Origin: Alphaproteobacteria bacterium
GTDB lineage: Bacteria > Myxococcota_A > UBA796 > GCA-2862545
Length of the DNA: 64,000 nucleotides
NCBI GenBank assembly: GCA_020632925.1
Contig: JACKER010000024.1
Location: 51,000-114,999, forward strand
Direction of reading: 5' to 3'
Below are positions 7,339-15,068 of this stretch, in pieces (the stretch's first letter is position 1; every line of letters starts with the position of its first letter). The notes under the pieces are model-generated. The model was not told where the DNA came from, searched no databases, and saw nothing but the letters and a program-made list of their open reading frames with translations. The translations under genes and the position numbers were made by a program.

Positions 7339-9678
7339 ATGGGGAGAGACCGGCGCGTGTACGACCCCGACGCCACCCTGGACGCCACCGTCACCGGTGA
7401 CGGGGACCGCCCTCCAATCGGCGAGCTCCCCGATGGTGTGCTGGTCGGGCGGTACGAGCTGGGCGAGGTCCTGGGGCGCGGCGGCTCGGCGGAGGTGCGG
7501 GCCGCGCGCGACCTGATCACGGGCGAGGCGGTGGCGGTGAAGTTCGTGCCGCTGCTCGGGGAGCACGTGCGCCGCCAGCTCCGCCGCGAGCTGTCCGCCC
7601 TGCTGGCGCTGCGCATCCCCGGTGTCGTGCGGCTGCGCGACGAGGGCACGGTCTTCGACCGCTCGTTCTTCGTGACCCAGCGCATCGACGGCGTGCCGTT
7701 CACCGAGGGCGCCGGGACCTCCTGGACCTCCTGGCGCCCGCGGGTGCTCGGACTGCTCGACGTGCTCGCGCGGATCCACCTCGCGGGGGTGGTGCACCGC
7801 GATCTGAAGCCCGCGAACGTGCTCGTCGACCGTGCGGGACGCGTGGTGGTGCTGGACTTCGGGCTCGCCCAGGGGCGCTCGGTCGAGGTGCCGACGGGGG
7901 GCCTCGTGGAGGGTACGCCGCGGTACATGGCGCCCGAGCAGCGCGACGCCCGCCCCAGCGACGAGCGCACCGATCTGTACGCGGCGGGCGGAATGATCCT
8001 CGAGCTCGTGACGGGCGAGCCGCTCACGAGGCCTCCGCGCTTCGACGCGCTCCGGACGGCTCCGGTGCCGCCGGCGCTGGTGGAGGTGGTCGAGCAGATG
8101 CTGGCCGAGGACCGCGAGGACCGCCCGGCCTCGGCGCTCGAGGTGCTGGCGCGGCTCGACGCCGATCCCCGGGACGACATCGGCGCCGGCATGCCGCGCG
8201 GACCCTGGAGCGAGCGCACGCTGCGGCGGCTCTTCGTCGATCGGGCGCGGAGCTTCCTGCACCTCGCGACCGACGCGGCGGCCCTGCTGTTCGAGGAGAC
8301 GGGCGGCGACGAGGAGCGCACGCGCGCCGTCCTCCAGCGCTGGATCCGGCTCGGGCTCGCCAGCTGGTCCGGCGACGGTCGGGTCGTGGTCACGCGCGCG
8401 GCGATCGAGCAGCTCGCGGCCAGCCGTCCCGGCGCGCCCCAGGCCGAGCTGGTGGCGCTGCTCGAGGCCGGCGCGGACCCGGAGGAGGTCGGGGCGCTCG
8501 CGCGACGCATCGGTCGGAGGCTGGCCGAGGACGGGCACCTCGAGCGCGCGCTGGCGCTGCTGGAGGCCGCCGAGCTGTGGGCGCGCGGGTCGCCGGCGGA
8601 GCTCGGGCTGCTGGAGGACCGCGTGACCTGGTCCCTCGGCCTCGAGACCACTGCCGCCGCGGATCAAGCGCTGCACGGCGTCCAGCGGGCCGAGATCGAC
8701 CCGGAGGCCCGCCACCGTCTCACCGCGCTCCTCCGCGGGGCGCGCTCGGCGCTGGGCGGCGATCCGAGGCGGGCCCTCGAGCAGCTGGCCGACCAACCGC
8801 CCGGCCTGCCCGAGGACCTCGACGTCTACTGGCACGCGCTGCGCTGGAAGGCCGCGTCGCAGCTCGACGTGGGCACACACGCCGGGGAGCTCGAGGCGCT
8901 CGAGCCCTGGGCGCGGCAGAGCGAGACCCGCCTCGGGAAGTGGATGGGGTGGTCGGGCTACCTGCGATACCGCCAGCAGCGATACACGGAGGCGGCGGCG
9001 CTGCTCTCGCGGGCCGCCGAGAGCCGACGCGTGGGGAGGGAGCGGGCGTTGATGCTGTACATGGCCGCTGCGGCCTGGCTCGAGGCAGGCGCCTTCGACG
9101 AGGCGCGCCAGGCGACCGAGGCCGCGCTCCCGTTGCTCCGCGAGGCTCGCCAGCCGCTGCACGAGGCGATGGTGGTGTGCCTGTCGCGGTGGATCGCGCT
9201 GCGCGCCGGGCCTCCGGGATCTCCGGACCTCGAGCTGGTGGCCGCGGCCGACGACGTGCCGGGCATCCGTCCGCACCTGCTCCTGGTCGAGGCGGGCTTC
9301 GCGTTCCGCTCGGGTGATCTCGCGACCTGCGCCTCGCTCGCCGAGCGCGCCCGGGACGGCGTCGCCGAGGACGCTCGCGAGCCCGCGGCCGTGCTGGCGG
9401 GTGCCCTGTGGGTGGCGGTGGCGCCCGCGACCGCCCGGATCGAGCGCGGAGCGCTGCTCGGCGTGCTGCCGCAGCTCACGCCGCAGGTCGCGATCCAGGC
9501 GCTGGGGCTGCTCGCGTGGGGTGACGGACCATCGGAGGCGATGGTGGCGCCTGCGCGAGGTGTGCTGCTCGCGCTGCGTGACCGCGACCCCGACGCCCGC
9601 CTGGAGCTGCTCTCGGTGCGCGAGGCGGCGGAGCGGCTCGGGCTGTCGGTCGAGGAGGGTGCGTGTCCCTCGACGTGA
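7339..9678 (+). CDS. Ser/Thr protein kinase with C-terminal TPR-like region
   Basis: This 779-residue protein has an N-terminal Hanks-type kinase: Gly loop LGRGGSAEV (about 43), VAVK Lys (about 66), HRDLKPAN (about 152), DFGLAQ (about 172) and GTPRYMAPEQ. All catalytic residues are present. The remaining roughly 500 residues are Ala/Leu/Glu-rich helices typical of TPR arrays, probably sensing or scaffolding. No membrane segment is seen, so it is likely cytoplasmic. I took the ATG at 7339 because it begins a normal N-terminus before the kinase; the frame is open far upstream only as a shadow of lanM. It diverges from the lanthipeptide precursor and overlaps the FHA regulator by 16 bases, which suggests kinase and regulator act together. 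Confidence 0.9.
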   Translation: MGRDRRVYDPDATLDATVTGDGDRPPIGELPDGVLVGRYELGEVLGRGGSAEVRAARDLITGEAVAVKFVPLLGEHVRRQLRRELSALLALRIPGVVRLRDEGTVFDRSFFVTQRIDGVPFTEGAGTSWTSWRPRVLGLLDVLARIHLAGVVHRDLKPANVLVDRAGRVVVLDFGLAQGRSVEVPTGGLVEGTPRYMAPEQRDARPSDERTDLYAAGGMILELVTGEPLTRPPRFDALRTAPVPPALVEVVEQMLAEDREDRPASALEVLARLDADPRDDIGAGMPRGPWSERTLRRLFVDRARSFLHLATDAAALLFEETGGDEERTRAVLQRWIRLGLASWSGDGRVVVTRAAIEQLAASRPGAPQAELVALLEAGADPEEVGALARRIGRRLAEDGHLERALALLEAAELWARGSPAELGLLEDRVTWSLGLETTAAADQALHGVQRAEIDPEARHRLTALLRGARSALGGDPRRALEQLADQPPGLPEDLDVYWHALRWKAASQLDVGTHAGELEALEPWARQSETRLGKWMGWSGYLRYRQQRYTEAAALLSRAAESRRVGRERALMLYMAAAAWLEAGAFDEARQATEAALPLLREARQPLHEAMVVCLSRWIALRAGPPGSPDLELVAAADDVPGIRPHLLLVEAGFAFRSGDLATCASLAERARDGVAEDAREPAAVLAGALWVAVAPATARIERGALLGVLPQLTPQVAIQALGLLAWGDGPSEAMVAPARGVLLALRDRDPDARLELLSVREAAERLGLSVEEGACPST

Positions 9679-11069
9679 CCACCGCGGCCTCCGATCCGAT
9701 CCGGAGCCGGCCCGACGACGACGTGACCGAGCTCGCGCTGGCCATCGCGTGGAGCGTGTACGACCCGCGGCGCGTGGGGCAGGTCGCGTTCGTGAGCGGC
9801 CGCGAGCGCTGGGTCTTCGGCCGCGGCGGGAACCTGCACTGGCTGATCCACCGACCGCAGACGCGAACGCCGGCGCGGCCGCTCGACGATCCCAAGCTCT
9901 CCCGCGAGCAGCTCGTGCTCCAGGGCGTCGGGCGTGGCGTGGTGCGGCTCACGAGCGTGGGCCGGCTGCCCGTGCGGGTGGACGGCGCGTTGGTCGAGGA
10001 GCGCGACATCGGCGAGGGCGCGACCATCGAGGTGGGTGACCGCTTCGTGCTCGTCGTGCACCGCCGCCCGCTCGAGCTCGAGGGGGAACGCCCGAAGCAC
10101 GCCTTCGGCGGCGCCGACGCGCAGGGCTTCGTGGGCGAGGGGCCCGCGACCTGGGCCTTGCGCACGAACGTCGCCTTCCTGGCGCGCCGCGCGGCGCACG
10201 TGCTGGTGTGCGGCGCGTCCGGGACGGGCAAGGAGCTCGCCGCGCGCGCGCTGCACCAGCTCTCGCTGCGGGCCTCCGGGCCGCTGGTGAGCCGCAGCGC
10301 CGCCACCATCCCCGAGTCGCTGGCGGACGCCGAGCTCTTCGGCAACCTCGGGAACTACCCCAACCCCGGGATGGCGGCGCGCCCCGGGCTGGTCGGCGAG
10401 GCCGACGGCGGCACGCTGTTCCTCGACGAGTTCGGCGAGCTCCCCATCGAGCTGCAGGCGCGCCTGCTGCGCGTGCTCGACGCCGGCGAGTACACGCGGC
10501 TCGGCGAGGCCCGTCCGCGCCACGCCAACCTCCGCCTGCTGGCGGCGACCAACCGCGACCCCGAGGAGCTCAAGCACGACGTGCTCGCGCGGCTCCCGCT
10601 GCGGCTGAACCTGGCTCCGCTCACGGAGCGTCGCGAGGACGTGGCGCTGATCGCGGTCCACCTCCTCCAGGGCATCGCGCGCACGGACCCCGAGGTGGCG
10701 CGCTGGCTCGACCCGGAGACCGGCCTGCCGCGCCTGACGACCCGCCTGGTGGCCGCGCTCGCCGCCCACCCGTACCACACGCACGTCCGCGAGCTCGGCG
10801 CGCTGCTGTGGCGCGCGATCGGCGAGTGTCGCGGCGAGGAACTCGATCTGTTCCCGGGGTACGGCGAGCTGCTCGTGAAGGCCTCCGCGACCAGCCACGC
10901 GGCTCCCGAGCGCGACCCGGGCGAGCTGTCCCCCGACGTGATCCAGGCCTGCCTCGATCGGCACGGCGGCAGCCAGGAGCTCGCGTGGCGGGAGCTCGGT
11001 CTGTCCAGCCGCTACGTCCTCGCCCGCCTGGTCAAGCGGCACGGCCTCAAGGTCAAGGGCCGGCGCTGA
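9663..11069 (+). CDS. FHA-domain AAA+ regulator of the sigma-54 activator class, altered GAFTGA loop
   Basis: This 468-residue protein has an N-terminal FHA-like phosphothreonine-binding domain (about 35-125, with FGRG and LSREQLVL). An AAA+ domain follows, with Walker A GASGTGKE (about 185) and Walker B GGTLFLDEFGEL (about 255). The C-terminal Fis-like helix-turn-helix lies around 425-465. The sigma-54-contacting GAFTGA loop after ELFG is replaced by a GNYPNPG sequence, so contact with sigma-54 may be altered or absent. GAGGAGG lies four bases before the GTG start, inside the upstream kinase gene. FHA domains read kinase products, so phosphorylation by the overlapping kinase is the likely input; that link is inferred. 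Confidence 0.9.
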   Translation: MSLDVTTAASDPIRSRPDDDVTELALAIAWSVYDPRRVGQVAFVSGRERWVFGRGGNLHWLIHRPQTRTPARPLDDPKLSREQLVLQGVGRGVVRLTSVGRLPVRVDGALVEERDIGEGATIEVGDRFVLVVHRRPLELEGERPKHAFGGADAQGFVGEGPATWALRTNVAFLARRAAHVLVCGASGTGKELAARALHQLSLRASGPLVSRSAATIPESLADAELFGNLGNYPNPGMAARPGLVGEADGGTLFLDEFGELPIELQARLLRVLDAGEYTRLGEARPRHANLRLLAATNRDPEELKHDVLARLPLRLNLAPLTERREDVALIAVHLLQGIARTDPEVARWLDPETGLPRLTTRLVAALAAHPYHTHVRELGALLWRAIGECRGEELDLFPGYGELLVKASATSHAAPERDPGELSPDVIQACLDRHGGSQELAWRELGLSSRYVLARLVKRHGLKVKGRR

Positions 11070-11076
11070 CCGAGGC

Positions 11077-11931
11077 TCAGGGGACGAGAGCGTCGAGCAG
11101 GTCGAAGTCGTAGCGGGCGACCTGCATCCGGTTGAGGCCCGCCGGCGACGCCACGGGCGCGTCCTGCAGGATCTCCCCGATGAACTCCGGGATGGTCCAG
11201 ATGCCGTCCGGGTTGGCGAGCGTGGTCGGCGCGTGGATCTCGAGGGTGGTCGCGGCGTTGCTCACGGGCTTGAACGTCGAGCGGTAGAACCAGCGGTCGA
11301 TCCACTCCACGCCGGCGAACCCGTAGTCCCGGCGCTCGCGGAGCAGCCAGCCCACGATCTGCCCGTTCTGCACGATCTCGAAGCCGTACAGGTCGAGCGC
11401 GGCCGAGTCGGCTGGCGTGATGGCGAGCAGACCGGGGTTCGCGAGCGCGACCGCGTCGGGGATCAGGTTGTTGGAGACGCCGAACTTCGCGCCGTCGATC
11501 AGGCCCGGGGTGTCCGCCGCGCCCTCGAACTGGTGCATCACGTCGGCGGCGTTCCACAGCGCGAGCTGAGCGTCCATGGCCGCCACGGTGGGCTGGGCGA
11601 GGAAGCCGTTGTGCTGGATCTGGAAGGTCGCGCCGTTGATGGACTCGATGCTCGGACCGTTGAGGTAGACGAGCGACTCGATGAAGTCCAGGGCCGAGTT
11701 CGGATCCGGGATGGCCATCGTCACCGCCACGGGCACCTGGTCGATGGTGACGATGCCCATCGTCCCCGGCATGATCTGCGGGTCGTAGCCCCCGCGCGGC
11801 GGCGTGGTCAGCGGCAGGTCGAGCGCTGCCGTCGCCTTGACGTAGGCGTCGTGGTCCGGGTCCGTGGACAGGTCCGGCACGCGCTGCGCGAGTGCGGTCG
11901 AGGTCCACAGCAGGCTGGTGGCGAGCAGCAT
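11077..11931 (-). CDS. Secreted protein of unknown function
   Basis: This 284-residue protein has a signal peptide (MLLATSLLWTSTALAQ) and a mature part with no Cys and a mixed alpha/beta look. Segments include YDPQIMPGTMGIVTIDQ and VEWIDRWFYRSTFKP. No family was recognised. I chose the ATG because GGAG is eight bases upstream and the signal peptide begins there. It converges on the FHA regulator (7 bases between stops) and diverges from the beta-propeller gene. A -24/-12-like sequence at 11988-12003 could be its promoter. Export to the periplasm or beyond is the only well-supported property. Confidence 0.75.
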   Translation of the reverse strand: MLLATSLLWTSTALAQRVPDLSTDPDHDAYVKATAALDLPLTTPPRGGYDPQIMPGTMGIVTIDQVPVAVTMAIPDPNSALDFIESLVYLNGPSIESINGATFQIQHNGFLAQPTVAAMDAQLALWNAADVMHQFEGAADTPGLIDGAKFGVSNNLIPDAVALANPGLLAITPADSAALDLYGFEIVQNGQIVGWLLRERRDYGFAGVEWIDRWFYRSTFKPVSNAATTLEIHAPTTLANPDGIWTIPEFIGEILQDAPVASPAGLNRMQVARYDFDLLDALVP

Positions 11932-11987
11932 CGAGGTCTCCTGTCGTCGGGGGCAGGCCCCGCGCGAACGAGGCCACCTACCGTCGC

Positions 11988-12003
11988 TGCAGCCCATGGG
12001 CCA
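11988..12003 (-). promoter_or_regulatory. Sigma-54-like -24/-12 sequence upstream of 11077-11931
   Basis: The minus strand reads TGGCCCATGGGCTGCA, two mismatches from consensus and very close to the lanthipeptide-precursor promoter (both TGGCCCA-N5-TGCA). The predicted start is about 45 bases before the ATG at 11931. In DNA this GC-rich such matches also arise by chance. Confidence 0.35.
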
Positions 12004-12046
12004 GGGGACGGAACGGAGATACGCCGCGTTTCTAGCGATCGGACGT

Positions 12047-12073
12047 GCGATGTGCGCGCATGCCGCACATCGC
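12047..12073. promoter_or_regulatory. Perfect 10-bp inverted repeat, likely operator
   Basis: GCGATGTGCG (12047-12056) and CGCACATCGC (12064-12073) flank a 7-base spacer in the divergent region between 11931 and the beta-propeller gene. The right arm overlaps the -35 position expected for a TAGGCT -10 element at 12090-12095, so a repressor bound here could block transcription. Confidence 0.6.
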
Positions 12074-12901
12074 GCACACGTCGCCCTGCTAGGCTCTTGG
12101 GGGAGGGACGACATCCTCGCAGCCTGGCTCCTCGCCTGCACCGACACCTTCCCGGACGGCCTCCCCGTCTCGGTCCGCGTGGTCCCGGGCGCGCTCGCCA
12201 CGGAGGACCTGGCCTTCGACGCCGCTGGTCGGGTGGTGGGCAGCGACGGTGAGCACCTGTGGCGCGCCGTCTACGGTGGACCGGCCGAGCTCTGGCTGCC
12301 CGGGCTGGCGGCCAAGGGAGGCATGGACGGGTTCGACGACGGCGATCTGGCGGTGAGCGAGCCCGAGCAGGGTGTCGTCTGGCGCGTGTCGGCCGAGGGC
12401 GGGCGCGAGCCGGTGGCGACGGGGCTCACCTGGCCCAACGGCGTGGCCGTGGACGACGCGGGGGCCGTGTGGTTCACCGAGCCGGCCGAGGACCGCGTGT
12501 GGGTCGCCGACCCCGTGCCGCGCGTGGTGAGCGAGGCGATCCGGGCGCCGAACGGGGTGGCCTTCGCCCCCGACGGGCGCGTGCTGGTGGCCTCGATGTA
12601 CGGCGACCACCCGGCGTGGCGCCTGGACCCGGCGTCGGGTGACGTGGAGCAGGTGGGTCCGACACTCCCCGAGGTCTACGGAGACGGCATCGCGGTGGCG
12701 GCGGATGGGCGCGTGGTGCTCGTCGACGTCGAGGGGCACCAGGTGCTCGCGCTGGGGGACGACGGCCCCGACGTCCTCTATGCGAACCCGGCGCGCTGGA
12801 TGGCGGGGCTCGCGCGCGGCAGCGGTATCGGCGGCTGGGACGCGGACCGCCTCTACGTCAGCGACCAGGCGACCCACGAGGTGCTGGAGCTGGCGTGGTG
12901 A
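12050..12901 (+). CDS. SMP-30/NHL-type beta-propeller protein, probable lipoprotein
   Basis: The protein has repeated propeller strands: EDLAFDAAGRVVGSDG, GVAVDDAGAVWFTEP, GVAFAPDGRVLVASM and GIAVAADGRVVLVDV. This is the layout of SMP-30/gluconolactonase-like lactonases and NHL-repeat proteins. The first ATG of the usual set is at 12050 (283 residues), but it lies inside the inverted repeat. The better signal is at 12113: GGGAGGG five bases before an ATC codon, giving a start M-LAAWLLAC-TDTF, a textbook short lipobox (262 residues), with a -10-like TAGGCT 17 bases upstream. It is followed without gap by the acetyltransferase gene. The reaction is unknown. Confidence 0.8.
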   Translation: MCAHAAHRAHVALLGSWGRDDILAAWLLACTDTFPDGLPVSVRVVPGALATEDLAFDAAGRVVGSDGEHLWRAVYGGPAELWLPGLAAKGGMDGFDDGDLAVSEPEQGVVWRVSAEGGREPVATGLTWPNGVAVDDAGAVWFTEPAEDRVWVADPVPRVVSEAIRAPNGVAFAPDGRVLVASMYGDHPAWRLDPASGDVEQVGPTLPEVYGDGIAVAADGRVVLVDVEGHQVLALGDDGPDVLYANPARWMAGLARGSGIGGWDADRLYVSDQATHEVLELAW

Positions 12902-13425
12902 TCGGACGGTGGCACAAGCCGGTGATCGTCGGTGCTCGCGTGACCCTGCGCCCCATCGTCGCCACCGACGCCGAGGGGATGTTCGAGCTGACGCAGGACG
13001 CCGAGGGGAACGACCTCACGGCGACCCGCGCGACCTTCGAGCGAGCCACCATCGACGCCTGGTGCGCGAGCCGCGCGGAGCAGGACCTCCGCCTGGATCT
13101 GGCCATCGTCGAGCGCGCGACCGGCCTGTTCGCCGGCGAGGTGGTGCTCAACGAGTACGACACGGCAGAGAACGCCGCGAACTTCCGCATCTCGCTCCGC
13201 GGTCCCGCCTGGTACGGGCGAGGGCTCGGCGGGGAGGCCACGCGCCTGCTGGTCAGGCACGCGCTGACGCCCGTCGACGCAGGCGGCATCGGGCTCTCGG
13301 CCCTCACCCTCACCGTGCTGGCGCGGAACCCACGGGCGATCCGCGCCTACGAGCGGGCCGGCTTCGTGCGGACCGACACCTTCGAGGAGGAGGGCGAGCG
13401 CTGGATCACCATGCGGATGGGGTAG
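12898..13425 (+). CDS. GNAT-family N-acetyltransferase
   Basis: This 175-residue protein fits the RimJ/RimL-like GNAT group. It has VTLRPIVATDAEGMFELTQ at the N-terminus, the acetyl-CoA loop GRGLGGEATRLLV, and the late motif NPRAIRAYERAGFVRTD. It likely transfers acetyl groups to an amine; the substrate is not evident. GTG at 12898 overlaps the previous stop (GTGA); a second GTG three bases earlier is equally possible. It sits in a tight run with the propeller lipoprotein and the GxGYxYP protein. Confidence 0.88.
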   Translation: MIGRWHKPVIVGARVTLRPIVATDAEGMFELTQDAEGNDLTATRATFERATIDAWCASRAEQDLRLDLAIVERATGLFAGEVVLNEYDTAENAANFRISLRGPAWYGRGLGGEATRLLVRHALTPVDAGGIGLSALTLTVLARNPRAIRAYERAGFVRTDTFEEEGERWITMRMG

Positions 13426-13436
13426 GTTGCGGAGCG

Positions 13437-15068
13437 ATGCACCTCCTCCGCGCCACCCTCCTCGTGTTCGTCGCCTGCTCGCACGACCCCGGCGGGTCGA
13501 CGGAGACATCTGGCATCTCCGCCGACGGTGTCGTCCCGCAGGACATCGCCGATCGGTACCTCGCCAGGCGCGTGCCGGTCGCCGACGAGGTCGTGGTGGT
13601 CGACGTGACGGGGGAGTCGCGCGACCGCCAGCTGCTCGCCACCACGCTGCAGGGCCTGCTCAACCGCGAGGAGGCGAGGGTCTACCTGATCGGCTCGGGC
13701 TTCTCGGAGCCGGAGATCGATCGGGCGTGGATCGACCGCTACCAGGCGGACGGGCTCGTGAACGTCTCGCTCACGCTGAGCCTGGATCGGGCGTTGGAGG
13801 CCCATGCGAGCGAGATCCCGGGCTACGTCCTGGCCGATCCGGCGGAGCCGTGGACCATCGACGCCGCGAGCACGGTGGTCGCCGCGACGGCGGGTGTGGT
13901 CGCGACCCCCGAGACCGAGGCGGCGCTCGAGGCCCTCGGCGTGCCCATGCTCGACGATCTACGCGGGCGCTGGCCCGACGCCGCCACCTGCTTCACGGAC
14001 CTCGTGGACACCTGGCAGGACCGGATGCCGTTCGCGGGCCTCGCGATGGCGAGCACGGACAAGCACCAGATCCGCGACTGGTGCGTGCAGCAGGGCATCC
14101 TCCAGCTCGACGCGCGCCCCGGTGAGCCCGAGTACCCCACCGTCTACGCCCTGCTCGACCGCTACCCGGCCGGGACGACGATGTACGGCTACATCGCGGA
14201 CAACGGCCTGCAGGAGGCCACCGCGATGGTGGCGCTCTCCGGCAAGTCCATCGTGCTCGTGCCCTCCGACACGACGAACAACCTGTCGTTCCACAGCGCG
14301 ATCGGGGCGGACACCCCGCGCGTCGTCCCGAAGCCGGTGGACACCGCGGGGTTCACGTGCAGCGCGGACGACGTGAACGTCGTGCTCGCGGTCAGCGACG
14401 GGGACAACCTGCGGCTGCCGCTCGGGGTCTACGAGGACGAGGCCTGGTGGGCGCACCCACGGCGAGGCGAGCTGCCGCTGGGATGGAGCATGGGGGCGCA
14501 GGTGGCGGTGCTGATGCCCGCGATCTGGGACCACTACGCGCGGGGGGCGGACGGTGGCAGCCAGCTCGTGTCGATGATGGGCCTCGGGTACACCTTCCCG
14601 TCCCAGTGGTCCGACGCGAGCGCGTTCTACGTCGACGCGTTCCGGCTCGACGCCGCTCTGGGGCTGCGCGTCCAGTGGTCGCTCGACCTGTACCTGGAGC
14701 TGGCGGAGGCCGCGACCTGGGCGCCGATCACCGCGAGCGGCGAGGTGGCGGGCAGCGCCCCCGACGGCTTCCTCCTGAACTACGCGACGAAGCTCGGGGG
14801 AGCGCCGATCCTGCCGGTCCCTGGCGACCTGGTGGTCCTGAACTCGCAGCAGGCGGTCTACGAGGACGACGCCGCGGCCCTGCGCACGCAGCTCGAGGCG
14901 CTCGCGGACGCGCCGAGCCGCGCGCCGGTCACGTTCTTCTCGGTGACCGTGTGGTCGACCTCCTACGAGGCGCTGCTGACCGAGGTCCTGCCGCTGCGCG
15001 AGCGCGGGGTCCGCTTCCTCACCCCGTCCGAGGGCGTGGCCTGCGCGCGCGCGTTGGAGGGACGTTGA
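13437..15068 (+). CDS. GxGYxYP-family lipoprotein (putative glycoside hydrolase)
   Basis: This 543-residue protein starts MHLLRATLLVFVAC-SHDPGG, a lipoprotein signal with Cys15 as the anchor. The family signature appears as MMGLGYTFPSQW (GxGYx[YF]P). Other conserved-looking blocks are LLATTLQGLLNREEARVYLI, AVSDGDNL and VLMPAIWDHY. The GxGYxYP family has been proposed to act on glycans by fold and neighbourhood; activity is not established. The ATG is 11 bases after the acetyltransferase stop, and its own stop overlaps the next start (TTGA). Probably a membrane-anchored periplasmic or surface enzyme. Confidence 0.85.
   Translation: MHLLRATLLVFVACSHDPGGSTETSGISADGVVPQDIADRYLARRVPVADEVVVVDVTGESRDRQLLATTLQGLLNREEARVYLIGSGFSEPEIDRAWIDRYQADGLVNVSLTLSLDRALEAHASEIPGYVLADPAEPWTIDAASTVVAATAGVVATPETEAALEALGVPMLDDLRGRWPDAATCFTDLVDTWQDRMPFAGLAMASTDKHQIRDWCVQQGILQLDARPGEPEYPTVYALLDRYPAGTTMYGYIADNGLQEATAMVALSGKSIVLVPSDTTNNLSFHSAIGADTPRVVPKPVDTAGFTCSADDVNVVLAVSDGDNLRLPLGVYEDEAWWAHPRRGELPLGWSMGAQVAVLMPAIWDHYARGADGGSQLVSMMGLGYTFPSQWSDASAFYVDAFRLDAALGLRVQWSLDLYLELAEAATWAPITASGEVAGSAPDGFLLNYATKLGGAPILPVPGDLVVLNSQQAVYEDDAAALRTQLEALADAPSRAPVTFFSVTVWSTSYEALLTEVLPLRERGVRFLTPSEGVACARALEGR

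Noticed and set aside
13423..13428. TAGGTT (and TAGCAG at 30447) as -10 elements
   Set aside because: Both coincide with the TAG stop of the preceding gene and lack the six-base spacing or a -35 partner.
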